Assembly (NCBI GenBank): GCA_019188255.1
Contig: JAETXT010000003.1
Coordinates: 6,572,001 to 6,636,000, forward strand
From: Verticillium longisporum
Lineage: Eukaryota; Ascomycota; Sordariomycetes; Glomerellales; Plectosphaerellaceae
Direction of reading: 5' to 3'
Length of the DNA stretch: 64,000 nt
Under the pieces are notes generated by a model, which did no database searches, had not been told where the DNA came from, and saw only the letters and a list, made by a program, of their open reading frames with translations. Positions 11,181-22,639 of this stretch are shown here, piece by piece (positions within the stretch are counted from its first letter, which is position 1; every line of letters begins with the position of its first letter). The translations under genes were made by a program, and so were the position numbers.

Positions 11181-12978
11181 GGTGGTGGTTGTGGGTGAAA
11201 AGGCAATATCGTGAACAAGAAGATGGGGTCGGAAACGACGGAGGGATGATGTGGGCAGAGAAACGCGATACAAAGGGTGAGGAGCAGGGCGGAATGTAGC
11301 TACCATATGGCCCCATTCCAGGAGTCCCTCGTGGGGTTATTAAATACTCCCTCGACTTGACGGCACTCGACCGGGCATAAAGTGAGAAAAGAAACGCCTC
11401 CAGCATGCCAGAGGCGAGCGGCCAGAACAGGCGAGAGCGGTGGGGGTGGAGAGCGATTGAGATGTAGCACCAACCACCAATACTCGCCGGATCTCAGACA
11501 TTTACAGGCGGTGGGGATTAGACCGCGAGGAGGAACGGGTTCAGAAGCTGTTGGACTTGAAGGGAGATCATGTCTGCCATTGTCTCTGTTGTCTGTCTCT
11601 TGTCTCTGCCTTCCATGAGGCCTGTGGCCTGGCACTGCCAACAAGACCTGGGCCGTGTGACCATGGCATCCACGATCTTGGTTGGCGGGACTTGATCTCG
11701 ATGGACCTGCAAGGTGCCGCTGTTATACGAGATCTCTGTGTGCTCGAGAGGATGGCACACTGGGGTCTCTTGGGGGTTGGCCTTGCACAGAAGCTGGAGT
11801 CAAAGATGCGGTGAATGGGTGCGTCCAGGGTCCACGGTCAGGACGGTCGCGGGGTGGGAGGGCTGAGAAGGGTTCAGGCGCAGGTTGTCTTGGAACGCCA
11901 GATGGACAGATTCTGGGCAGACTTGCCACAGATCCTTCAGAGCCAGGAGGGCGTTGCTTGATCCAGATGGCGAAGCAAAGTAAAGGGGCGGGATCGGTAT
12001 GATCTGATGGCTTGACTAGATAGAGGCGACGTCACTCGAGCCGGAAGAGCAACTCGTGGCTGCCATGCTGGGGGCCGTCGCGACGAGACTGCGACAAGGC
12101 AACTAGACTAACTTCCTATGGTTGGCAATGAGACGCGGCCCGAGGCAAGATGTTGCGACGGCGTCGATTCGCGACGGTGACCGGTCAAGGTTCACGGTCA
12201 TATCAGACAAGTGAAGACAACGAGGGGGGCCAAGTTTCGACTCGTGTGGTGGGCGCGCCCCAAGACGCCCAAGCCCATTCACCGGACACGGTCGGAAGTC
12301 ATGGCCCGTTGGTTGATCGCGCTCGAGATGACGACATTTACAACAAACGAAGGCGAATAAGGTGGTGATGGCGATGAAGGAGGTGCGCGGGACGGGAGCA
12401 TGGGAGGATATCAATAGACGGATGATGGTCGTTCGAGGCCAGGGTGAAGGGGATCGAGCTGTCTTCAGCCTGCCTGCAGCCTGCAGCCTGCGGGCAGGCT
12501 CCCCCGGTTATCCTGGGCGCCCACCCATGTGGCTACTGATTACACAGTAAAAGTACCGGACACGCTGTACTCTGAACGCAGCACAAGCAAGCAAAGATGA
12601 AGTACTGACGCCCTCCCCTGGTAAGAACCTATAGCTTGTCGGGGTCTTAAGTACCTACCGACTGACTTAGGTAAGGTAGGTACAAAGGTCATGAAGCTGG
12701 TCCAAGCTCCAGAGTGAAGCTGGTCCTTGATAGGCTTAGCTCAGTTCCACTCGAGCTGGATCCATGTTGTCGCGGTCGTCGTCGCGTGTTCGTCTCCCAA
12801 TTCACGACTCCAAAGCTTTTTTTGTTGCAGCATCCGTATCGTATGGACTACCTGCGACCAGCACCGTCCTGCGTCTTGTCGCAAACCCCGCCCCTCTTCA
12901 TGTCGCACGATGACAGCCATATATTCTCTGTCATAATTCTGCACGCTTGACAGTATATCAATCCGCATCTCTGCACTA
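11181..12978. other. Intergenic region between PARG-like and AsnRS genes, 1.8 kb
   Basis: No gene is recognised; the genes on either side diverge, so both promoters lie here. At 12466-12496 there is a GC-rich cluster of GCCTGC units (GCCTGCCTGCAGCCTGCAGC followed by CTGCGGGCAGG) able to form hairpins. At about 12648-12682 there is a cluster of TACCT/AGGTA pentamers (AAGTACCTACC, then TTAGGTAAGGTAGGTAC), some 300 bp upstream of the AsnRS start. Open frames are short and unconvincing. Confidence 0.45.
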
Positions 12979-14797
12979 ATGCTCTCGATAAGCTTGGAAA
13001 CCATGGCCTTCAGACCAGGGGCCGCTCTATACTCCCGCTTGAGGTTCACACCGCCAAATCCAAGGTCCTTCAGCAGTAGCTGCACCACCAGGAGCTCAGT
13101 TCCAACCAACGCATTGCCATCCGCCAGGCCTGTCCGCACTGTTGCGCAGTTCCTCGAATGGAAGCCCGAAGCCGAAGCTACTGATGTCATAGTCAATGGC
13201 TATGTCCGCTCTGCAAGGACTATGAAAGCTGATGTGTTTGTCCACATTGGCGATGGCTCCACTCGGAAGCCTCTCCAAGCACTGGTACCAAGACATATGA
13301 ATGGACGGTACTGTCACCCGGATTCGTCTCGTCGCTTCAAGCACTGACGTCCGCATAGGTCTGGCCTGAGGGTTGGCGCTGCCGTCCGCCTCCAAGGATC
13401 ATGGATTCCCTCCAAATACGCCACTGATCAGAGTCACGAGCTCAAGGTTGATCGAGTTGACATTCTCGGCGCTTCCGACTCATCTGTAGGTTCTAGAAGC
13501 TTCACCGTAATGCACAGCGCCGTCCTCTGAACCCTGCTGACCCATGGCACCTTTCGTAGACTTATCCCATCCAGAAGAAATACCAGACCCCCGAATACCT
13601 TCGCACGATTCCTCACTTGCGCTCCCGAATCCCTCTGAATGCCGCCATTCTTCGCCTGCGGTCAGATGCTGTAAACGCCTTGACTCGGTTTTTTTCTTCC
13701 CGCGATTTTACACAGACGCACCCGCCCATTGTGACATCTTCAGACTGTGAGGGTGGAGGCGAGGTTTTCAATGTTTCCGTGCAGACCCCGAATTCGTCGA
13801 CCGACGATGCTCCAGAGAAGAAGAGGGGAACAAAGAACACAACCGACACATTCTTTCGTGGACCCAGGTACTTGACCGTCTCGACACAGTTGCATCTGGA
13901 AGCCCTCGCCCAGTCCGTCGGCAATGTCTGGACACTATTGCCTACTTTTCGAGCCGAGCGAAGCGACACTTCGAGACACATGAGCGAGTTCTACATGCTA
14001 GAGGCCGAGATGCCCTTCGTTGACGAGATGAATGATGTCCTGGAGCTAGTGGAGGACATGCTACGCGAGGTGACGACCGATATGTATCGCGCTCGTGCTG
14101 CCACCGAGCTACGAGAGAGGCGGGTCTCTAGTAGTGCATCGCGGACTGCGGAAGATGACCTAGTGTCTGCAGATGAAGTTGAGCGCCGTTGGGCCGGCAT
14201 GATGCACAGGTCGTCTGCCAGATGGCCTCGCATCCGGTATGGCGACGCAATTACTCTCCTCAAGCCGAAGAGCACCGTTTTGAGCACAAGCCGACATGGG
14301 AGGATGGTCTGCACTCCGAACATGAGAAGTACCTCGCGACAACCCTGGGCTCAACAGGCGAAAACGGCATGTACCAGCCCGTCTTTGTCACTCATTATCC
14401 CCGGGACATAAAGGCTTTCTACATGCGGCCCACAGCGACATCAGCCCAGACCGCTGGTACGAGGGATGGTCCCTCCAGCGGAGCAAACGAGCGCGGTGCG
14501 ACCGTAGACTGTTTCGACCTGCTCGTTCCTGACCTCTGTGAGATTGCTGGCGGCTCCATGCGTGAGCATCGCCTGGCTGAACTCCAGGAGGCTATGCAAG
14601 CTCGGGGGATGGTCAATTCGTCCGCGACTCCCGGATTCAATGGCCTCGATTGGTATCTTGACCTTCGACGCTGGGGATCCTGCCCACACGGCGGCTTCGG
14701 CCTGGGCTTTGACAGGCTGCTAAGCTATCTCGCCGGCGTGCCAAATACACGGGACGTTGTGGCCTTTCCCCGTTGGCATGGGCGGTGTGACTGCTAA
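12979..14797 (+). CDS. Asparaginyl-tRNA synthetase, mitochondrial type, with one frame break
   Basis: This class II aminoacyl-tRNA synthetase charges tRNA-Asn. The basic Ser/Arg-rich start (MAFRPGAALYSRLRF, PRSFSSSCTTRSS) suggests mitochondrial import. The model is join(12979..13307, 13359..13485, 13560..14797) with 51- and 74-nt introns; the first donor, GTACTG, is weak. An OB-fold anticodon-binding domain comes first (VIVNGYVRSARTMK; GAAVRLQGSW; SHELKVDRVDILG). The catalytic core follows: YPIQKKYQTPEYLRTIPHLR, TQTHPPIVTSSDCEGGGEVF, PTFRAERSDTSRHMSEFYML, and motif 3 (GGFGLGFDRLLSYLAGV), ending FPRWHGRCDC. At about 14258-14262 the frame moves by one missing base between DAITLL and QAEEHRFEHKPTWEDGL, with no room for an intron. 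One added base gives 564 aa. The ATG at 13003 is an alternative start. Confidence 0.9.
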
Positions 14798-15207
14798 ATC
14801 GGCTGCCTGCCTGTGTGACAGGCACACGAGAGGGCTTTCATGGCCATCACGAGCCCTGTTTCGGCCCGCTACGTTCGTTTAGCTTTGCCTACCTTGGATC
14901 GTGACAGAGGGGCCTGTGTGACAAGGGCACCGCATCGCAGTAGCGGTGATCTTCGTCCATGTACCCTCAAAGACTCGAACTTCACTGGTGTGACCACGAC
15001 AACACGTGTCACCATGCCTCTGTTTTCTTGCAAATTCTACGCCAAGCATGCAGCAGCAGGGGACGATACGGTCCATTCGCAGCCGGTGGCTTGCCTCTGA
15101 CAGAATCAGCAAACAAACAATATGATCGGCGAATGTCCGCACAACAGACTTGACATGTCACACAGCCTCCAGCTGTTTCGAGAAGAAAACTCTTTCGAGC
15201 AGTACAG

Positions 15208-15233
15208 CTTGGAACCTCGTCTTGGAACCTCGT
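15208..15233. repeat. 13-bp direct tandem duplication
   Basis: The unit CTTGGAACCTCGT occurs twice in a row without a mismatch. It is short and probably a slippage event or chance; nothing near it suggests a function. Confidence 0.8.
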
Positions 15234-18200
15234 CAAAGTTAGATCCAGCAGTGCGGGGTGTTTCAGCCTGACTGATCGTATATTGTGTCACACGAAAGGC
15301 AGGCCATGCTTAGCTTGGTATACTAGGCGCTGGTGACTAGGTGGTGGCATTCCCTTCTGTCTGTTCAAGTGATCGAAAAACGAAGGGCGCCAACGGAAGA
15401 CTTTTGAAGCAATGTATTTGTACGACGTCCTGTACCATTATGCAAATGACATGCTCTCCAAGCGCTGTATTACTTGGTGGCTTTTAATGAGCACTCCTTC
15501 TACCAAACGGAACCGGGGGAATATTCAGATGTCGTCAAAAACAGCTTTATACGCCTGTGTAGATTTGGACTTGTGGTGTCGAAGGCGCTCACGAAGCGTC
15601 GAGAATTGGGTTATCCCATTGTTGCGCCATATGCCCTGATTGCCAAATCCCAATCTTCCAACTGTATGTATCTTGAGTTATCCGCCTCATTAACCGCGCC
15701 AGAAGGCCTGCATGAGGAACGGGTTGTGCAGCGGCTTAATTAATTTAGCTCATGATAATCATGATCTGTATCGTGGCTAGAGCCTCACCCTACCTTATCT
15801 GCTGACGTCCAATAACCTCAACTGCTAAAGATCCAAGTTTATCTGCACCATGTATTGTCGAGGCATCATGTAGTTGACCCTGGCAGGCTCGGCATGTCGC
15901 CTGCATCTTTCTTTAGTTGGCCTCGCATAACCTCCTGCCTACGGTTGACAGGTAACGTCTACAGCACTACATGTACAGACACCCTCGGCCGCGTACCTCC
16001 GTTATCCTGATGATTAGCAACAAGAGCTGAAGCCTATAACCGTCACTAACGGGAGGTCCATTCGACAAGCCACCTCGCATGATTCCTCCGTTCTGAGTAA
16101 GGTTTATGACGACCCCGCCAATCATTGGAACCACCCAAGCTTCTTGGCGAAGTCTTGTCATTCAACACTGTCCCAGTTGGCCAAAAACAAGTAAAGCCGC
16201 TAGATCAGGTTGCATCAGAGAAACGCCTTTGGTCTGGCCTTGACCGCGGAGATCGATAAAGCCAACTCACACATCAACTTGACAGTCCTCCTATCACTGC
16301 ACATGGTATGATATCACTCGCCGGCAGGCAAAAAGCGATACAGGCGGGAAGAGGCGAATGGCTCAAAACGTGCCGTAATAATGTGGGACGGAGCAACAAA
16401 CAAGACTCCGTTACTGCCTCTTGGTAATAAGACGGGCAGTCGTGGTCGTAGTCGTGGACGCCATGGTGGTCAAATCCGAAGAATGGGGCATCTCCGGTAC
16501 GGCATGACGTACGTTCAAGCGTCAAAGACGCCGTGAGAGCCGTTCCAAAGGCACCCTGTTGCATTTCAACACAATGGGCTGACCCTCGGAAGGGTCACCT
16601 ACTTACAGAGAGTCAGGGTTCTCCACATCACAGGCCCCTGGGCGACTAGGTGCAGTATTAAGGTAGGTGTCGGGACCTAAACTGAGGAGACAAAATTATC
16701 ACCATGACTCGCTGTGCCGTGAAACCCGAATTCCGAGGCCAGCCTTTCCCCAACCTAGGATCACAAGCGCAATTAAGATACACACAGCGTAGGTTCAAGT
16801 GGAGAGTCCCGTCCTGCGGCGCGGCCCCTGCTAATTGACGCCAGTTCCGTTTGCGTGGATGTTGGATGACGGGTCCGCCTTAGCCGGGCCACCTCGCTGG
16901 GTGCCACGAGGGCGTCCGTCAGAGAAATGGCACCATAGATAGCGTGCCCCCTTCGACAAGCCCAATCCTAAAGCTGTTGCGCCTTCCGTGGTGGCCCTGC
17001 ATGCCATACAAGTGGGTGGTTGGGAGGAGTCGTGCCTTTCGGATTGCTCACCAAAGGATCGAGCTGGCTCGACAATTAGCCTCGGGGGGGAGGGGGACAC
17101 ATGGTGGCTTCTTGCGAGTCCTGGGCACGCATGGCTTGGACTTCCTGGGCGATGTATTGGTCGTGCCAGGGGGGCCTGAGAAGCTGACGACAGCATTCCT
17201 ACTGCTCATGTTGCCAAGCTTCTCTTCAGGCAACGCGAGCGTTAGGATTGTCTGGCATCACGGACCCGAGCAGTTTGGGTAACGATGCAAGGAGTGAACT
17301 TCGGCTGGCAGGACTGCAAAGAGCTCTGTGTCTTGACTCGTTGTGCAAGGTGCGCAGTAGAGCTGTATTAAGCTTAAGCAGGGCCCTGGGTCGACTTCGT
17401 CTCGGAAACCCCCTCCCCCTCCCTTGCGGCAGACAGCGGAAAGCCAGTTCAAAGGGGGGTGTCAGGGTTCAGCCCATAACCGACATGGGCGGCCTGTGCG
17501 TGTGCTTATCCCTCCATTAATGACCCACTCAAGGCTCTCGGACAGCTCCGTGACGGCAGTCTCATCAAAGGGCGTGAAAGCATGAACCAAGCGAGTGGTT
17601 ACTAAGTCATGCGAACAAACAACTGGAGAGTTTCCAGCGCCCGCTAGCCGAACTTATCGTCGTCGTCGTCAGCGGTCATCTTAACAGAGAGACGATGAGG
17701 TGCCCAGCAGCAGCCCTGAACAAAGAAGCCACATCCCCCCTACCCTGTTGCCACCAACCCAGGTCCAAAGAAGCATTTGGGACAGGAACACACGGCAAAT
17801 CCAAGCATGCATGTGGCCCGCCGTAGCCGAGCGATCCACTTGGAGGCTGACCTGATGAGGGACGCGAAAGCAGCCAGGACAGCCCTCGTCAGTTGTGGCT
17901 TAAAAGGTTGCATCCCAGGTGACAAGCGATGTATAAATAACAATGTAGGAGCTCCGTTTGCCCTAGAAGGATCGTTGAGGATCAAGGAAGAGGGCGAAGT
18001 TCCGAGGCCCTTTGCATTTAATCACTTGCCCTTCAATGCTTCATGTGTGTTGTGACCACATTGCCTCAAGCTTACAGTGACAAGGAATTCATGATCATAA
18101 TAGATGTTGAGGAACCTTGACTAATCGTGGTAGGGTGCACCACCAATCTTCTGCCATTCGTTGCGCCTTTTTCTCGCCTCCGTCAAGGACAGCTAATGCA

Positions 18201-18302
18201 CTCCAGACGGACAAGTCTCCGCTTTGGCAAATGGGTCATCAAGCAGAGCGGGGAGGGGGCTGACTTCCAGAATGCCTTCAATACGCAATAAAAATGTTCG
18301 CG

Positions 18303-18321
18303 CCAGGGCGTGACGCCCTGG
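18303..18321. repeat. Perfect 9-bp inverted repeat with 1-nt centre
   Basis: The arms CCAGGGCGT and ACGCCCTGG are exact reverse complements around a single G. The palindrome is GC-rich and lies about 6.8 kb upstream of the pac2-like start codon. It could be a dimeric protein-binding site or a chance palindrome. It is too tight in the middle to form a good RNA hairpin. Confidence 0.8.
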
Positions 18322-20936
18322 TCACTACCAGGATTCTCAATGTCAGCAGCCGCTTAACCGGGGGCCAGATTGGTGGTTGGGAGGATTGATTCCGCGGTGG
18401 GGGCGATCACTTAAACGGCGTCCGTCTTGGCAACTTTTATTTCGTCGACGTGATCGCTTCCCGGCCGAGATCTGTCAAGGGGAGTACTCTGTAGCTTACG
18501 AGTGACTGCCGAACATGTGCTGCAGATCAGTCACTCGAGGTGCTTCTGATACTGATTGCATCGGATGATACCGGAGAACGGGATCAACTCAAGCCTTTGA
18601 TTCAAGTCAAGTTCCAACTGGCTACTGATGCTTGGCTGGCTCGCTGCACCATATGGTTTGGCCTCCGACGTTTGCAACCGAAGTACACCTTTCATAGAAC
18701 TAGAGTGAGTCGCATAGGTATGTGCCACAAATTGGTTTACAGGCAGTATGCGATGTCCCTTCAGTGAGCTGTTGGAGTGGGCACGTCAAACCCTCATGGA
18801 GAGCCTGGTTACGTGCCAGAGATTAATTGCGCCAATCTCTGTGCGGCCGAAGGGTTTTGATGTATGTACGCGGTCAGCCCCACGAGCATATCTTTCAATC
18901 ACTGGCGGTGCCGGTTAGCCGTAACGTAACGCTGGACGTTTCTGCTTTGAGCGTTTCATGACATTTTTCTGGGACACCGGGTAGATCGGTGCGACGAGTC
19001 ATTTGTTCGTGTGACCTTCGACGGGGGTTGGACGGGCGAATCTAGACGTTGGGTGGCTTGAGCGGCAATCATTTACCGTATGCGTACATCACCATTCACA
19101 CATCATGGTCAGAAGCAGAGCTGCGGCAACAAGTCAAACGCCCACACCAAGGTGCAGATGGAGCTGATAGCCTCAGCCCATGAAAATGGTCACGTCACTT
19201 GGATTAAGGCGATCCAAGATACCCATTCGGAAGGGCCGGGGTTTGAAATTACGCAAGTGACGTGGAGCAAAGCGGATTGCAGTGCTGATGCTCGGGGCCG
19301 ACATTCACACCCGTCTCACTTCCGTTATGGGAAGATTCTGCTGCCATACTGAACGTCAAGCCCTCTCTTTATGCACACACACCCTCCCCTTTCCAATCTC
19401 TGTCGATCGTTTTTCCCATGGTGTGCCAAGAAATACCAAGAAGCACTAGGTAGGGTGGCTGACCACGCTTAAATTCATGCTTAAACCTGCTCGTGGTGCT
19501 GTGGCGTCTCCAGAGCCCACTCAAGGCCAGCAGATCCGTCTTGGCTTTCCTCGGGTCATCTTGGCTTGTCTTGGCATTTTTGGTGATGTTCTCTTGGCGG
19601 AGTTTGTTTGGCAAACATGGTCAACATTAGACGATAAGAGAGCCGCATTTTGCCTTTTCTAAAGTATCGCTGGATGTTCCTTAACCCTCCGACCAGCGTC
19701 TCGTTCCGAAACGGGGCTTTAAGTACTTGCTGCAGGGATGAGAATTTCGTCTGAACGGATTGGCCTGGTGCATGTCAACGTGAAGTCCGGTGGATAGGGT
19801 GGGGCCACGGCACCGATTTCCGGCCGACAAGACCGACCATTGCGAGGACGGTCTTGGCTGGGCAGTAGTCCTCGTAGTGCTTCATGCCCAGTTTTGCAAA
19901 TCCAGCGCCAAGCAAGACGTCAGGATTATGTTTGTCGCCTGTATCTGCGGAGAATCCTTAAGATCCTGGTTAATCATCTAAGACGGAAGACAGCTGTCAA
20001 TCATACCTATGGCCGGGTACATAAAACAGCAAGATTTGCTTGTCTACGCATGGCTCCAAAACATGACCACACGGTGCACGCTCTACGATAGAAACAACTG
20101 ACCGATGCGTGTTTCGCGTACCTCCTTCAAACCTCAAGCATCCAGTGCAACACATGCCAATGTCCACCTCCTCTCCAGGGATTACACGTCCAGAAATCAC
20201 ACATCCAGAAGCCGCAATCGGATTCATGAGCATTTGTGTTTCATTGAACCGCTAACAGAGCCCAAAGGGTTTGATGTTCCGAGGTACTATAGCCTCCATA
20301 CAGAGGTGAGTCGTTCTTCGGCAACAGCCTCATCATTATAGGGTAGCTAATAGGAGGTAATGCACATGTTTCTAGGCTTCAAAACATTGAGCTGGTGTCA
20401 TTCAAACCAGAGACTGAGTGCATGATTTTGCAGACCATAATTCACAAGCAGCTGCGCAACGCACACGTCAGTAAGAGAATGGTATGCTTTGGTGAGCAGG
20501 TTCCCATCACCACAATACAAGATCATAGAGCATCCTGTTACTAGAACCTATAGGCTTAGTCCCACGAATATGGGATGGACAGCTTCATTCGTGGCAACGG
20601 AACACAGTATCACAGTTGTTGTCCTCCATCGTAGGACTAAACTATCGCTGGATGTACGAGGGTCAGATTTGGTGTTGGCGTTACCATCGTACAAGGTGGT
20701 GCAAAATCATTGACCTCGGCGCCGAGGCACAGGCGAGGGTGAAAGTGGAAAGAGCGCAGCACAAAGAGTCTGCTTGGACCCTGAAAGGTTGTCAGCGTTG
20801 ACACTGGCCTTGCCAAAAATCCAAAATCCAATAGCAATCAGTGGATGGACGATGGGACGGCTTATCGGCATCCCCAGACCGAGTTCTGGAACAGCCGGCA
20901 CGAAGATCGGCCAGGTGGGCACTGTTGCGTCATCAA

Positions 20937-20946
20937 GGGGGGGGGG
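20937..20946. repeat. Poly-G run (G10)
   Basis: An uninterrupted run of ten G residues lies in non-coding DNA. Runs of this length are unstable in replication and hard to sequence, so the exact length is doubtful. Confidence 0.8.
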
Positions 20947-21519
20947 CGGTCTCACTGGCGATCGAGTTAGGATGACTCGGGTGAAGAAAATGTTCCGAGG
21001 CTCGAGCAAATGTGGAACTGAATGGTTGCCACAATTTGCTTCGTGTGTTCAAACTGGCATAAAAGACTAGAGATCACGTACCGAGGGTCGGAGTCGGTGT
21101 CTGTTTAAGCGCGAGCTTTTGCAAAGACGGAGTTTCGGGGAATTGAGACCTGGGACTGCGAAAGACCAACCAAGCCTCCTTTCAATCTCAGCGGCTAGCC
21201 CTGTGTGAATGGGTCCTGACGAGCGAGGTTTGACGTTAGGTAATACGACTCGAGAGTCGTCACACATCACGAATAGGAGACTGAATGGCCCCGCAATCAC
21301 CACAATTAGGGTTGCCCTTCTTTGACAAGGTTTAGCGGCCTACAAAAGTGGATGGGGAGCAGAACACGGAGGAGGGTCACGGCAGGGCAGTTGAAATGCA
21401 GCATGTGCACGCAAATTGTTACGTGTATTGTGCGATGAGTTGACACGTATTTACGTACAAGCACCCTTGCTCGACTTTGGAATCGGGCAAAACAACCATT
21501 GGTGAAGCAGGGCATGGCA

Positions 21520-21540
21520 GGGGGGGGCGGGGGGGGAGGG
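21520..21540 (+). repeat. G-quadruplex-prone tract (G8-C-G8-A-G3)
   Basis: Two runs of eight G separated by one C are followed by AGGG and then a purine-rich stretch (AAAGGAAAAAAGAAAAG). The composition allows four G-runs of at least three with one-base loops, the usual rule for a G-quadruplex. No gene is recognised around it. Confidence 0.7.
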
Positions 21541-22639
21541 AAAGGAAAAAAGAAAAGAAAAACCTTCCCGCTTTGTCCGATGCGTATGTGCCCCATTCCC
21601 CCAGGGAGGGCAGACGCTGATGCAAGGTAATACGCAACTGAACGAAGCTTCGAGATGTACGTAGTGCATGCTGTCCCGCCTAGAACGACCAAGCTCATCA
21701 TGGTAAAAGTAGCTGCAGTCGGCACCAGAGGTAGAAACTGTTGAACCGGCTCCCTCGTTGTTTGCACAATACCAGGAACGGGATCCTCCCTGGGGCCCTC
21801 GTCATACCTTATTACGAGTAACCTTCTTCCCAAGAATAAACTTAGGTGGTATTACACGCGACAGTGGCCTTCTACTCAGGAGCCCTACCTCTCGACTGAC
21901 TCACAGACTGACTGGCGTCTATTGTTATTAAGGTTGCCTAAATGCCGTGCTGTCCGGGATGGAGGGCCACTAGCAAAGGAAAAGCTTATTAGTGCGGCTG
22001 ATGACCAGTGTCGAAATAGGCTTGCGGTGGAGGTAGTCCTCGTAATTGGGGGGCAGGTGTTTATTTCCAGTGCGTTCCCGATGGGGGAACACGTAAACCC
22101 TCGGTTCCGCCCTGTCGTTTTTGGTCATGACCCTGTGGGGAGTGTATGGGGCCCAAGCTGACTTAGTGGTACTGGGCGGACGCCGCCTGGTGCCCGGCGA
22201 GCAAGACATGATAAGACCAGACGGGCAGGAGGCGTGGGTATAGGCGGGCACGATGGATGGGTTACGACAGGGAGAGAGCGCAGGAAGGAGGGACCCCAGG
22301 ATGGTCAGGGGAGGAAGGAAGGGAGGGGGGGTATATGCTTGGCATACTCGGCACGGGTGCTTGGCTTTTCTCGGCCCTGCACGTTATGGGGGAAGCTGCT
22401 GATGCTTGGCGCTTTCTTTGGGCTTGGCCCCCAGGGTTTGGGTGCACATCACTGGCGCTTTCCAGGTGTGCCAAAGCTGCCAGTGCCCCGTTCTTGCCAA
22501 TCTTGTCCATGTTCTGTGGCCCTTCCCCTCGACGGACAAATAAGTGGTTTGATTTGCTTGTCTTGTTCTGTCATGGCATCCGGCCTGGTCTTGGCCCTTC
22601 TTGATCCGCTTCTCATCCATATCTCGCGGGGCCTTTTAG

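Noticed and set aside
12979..14797. AsnRS as a true pseudogene
   Set aside because: There is only one one-base break, with all class II motifs, introns and termini preserved. A sequencing deletion is simpler.
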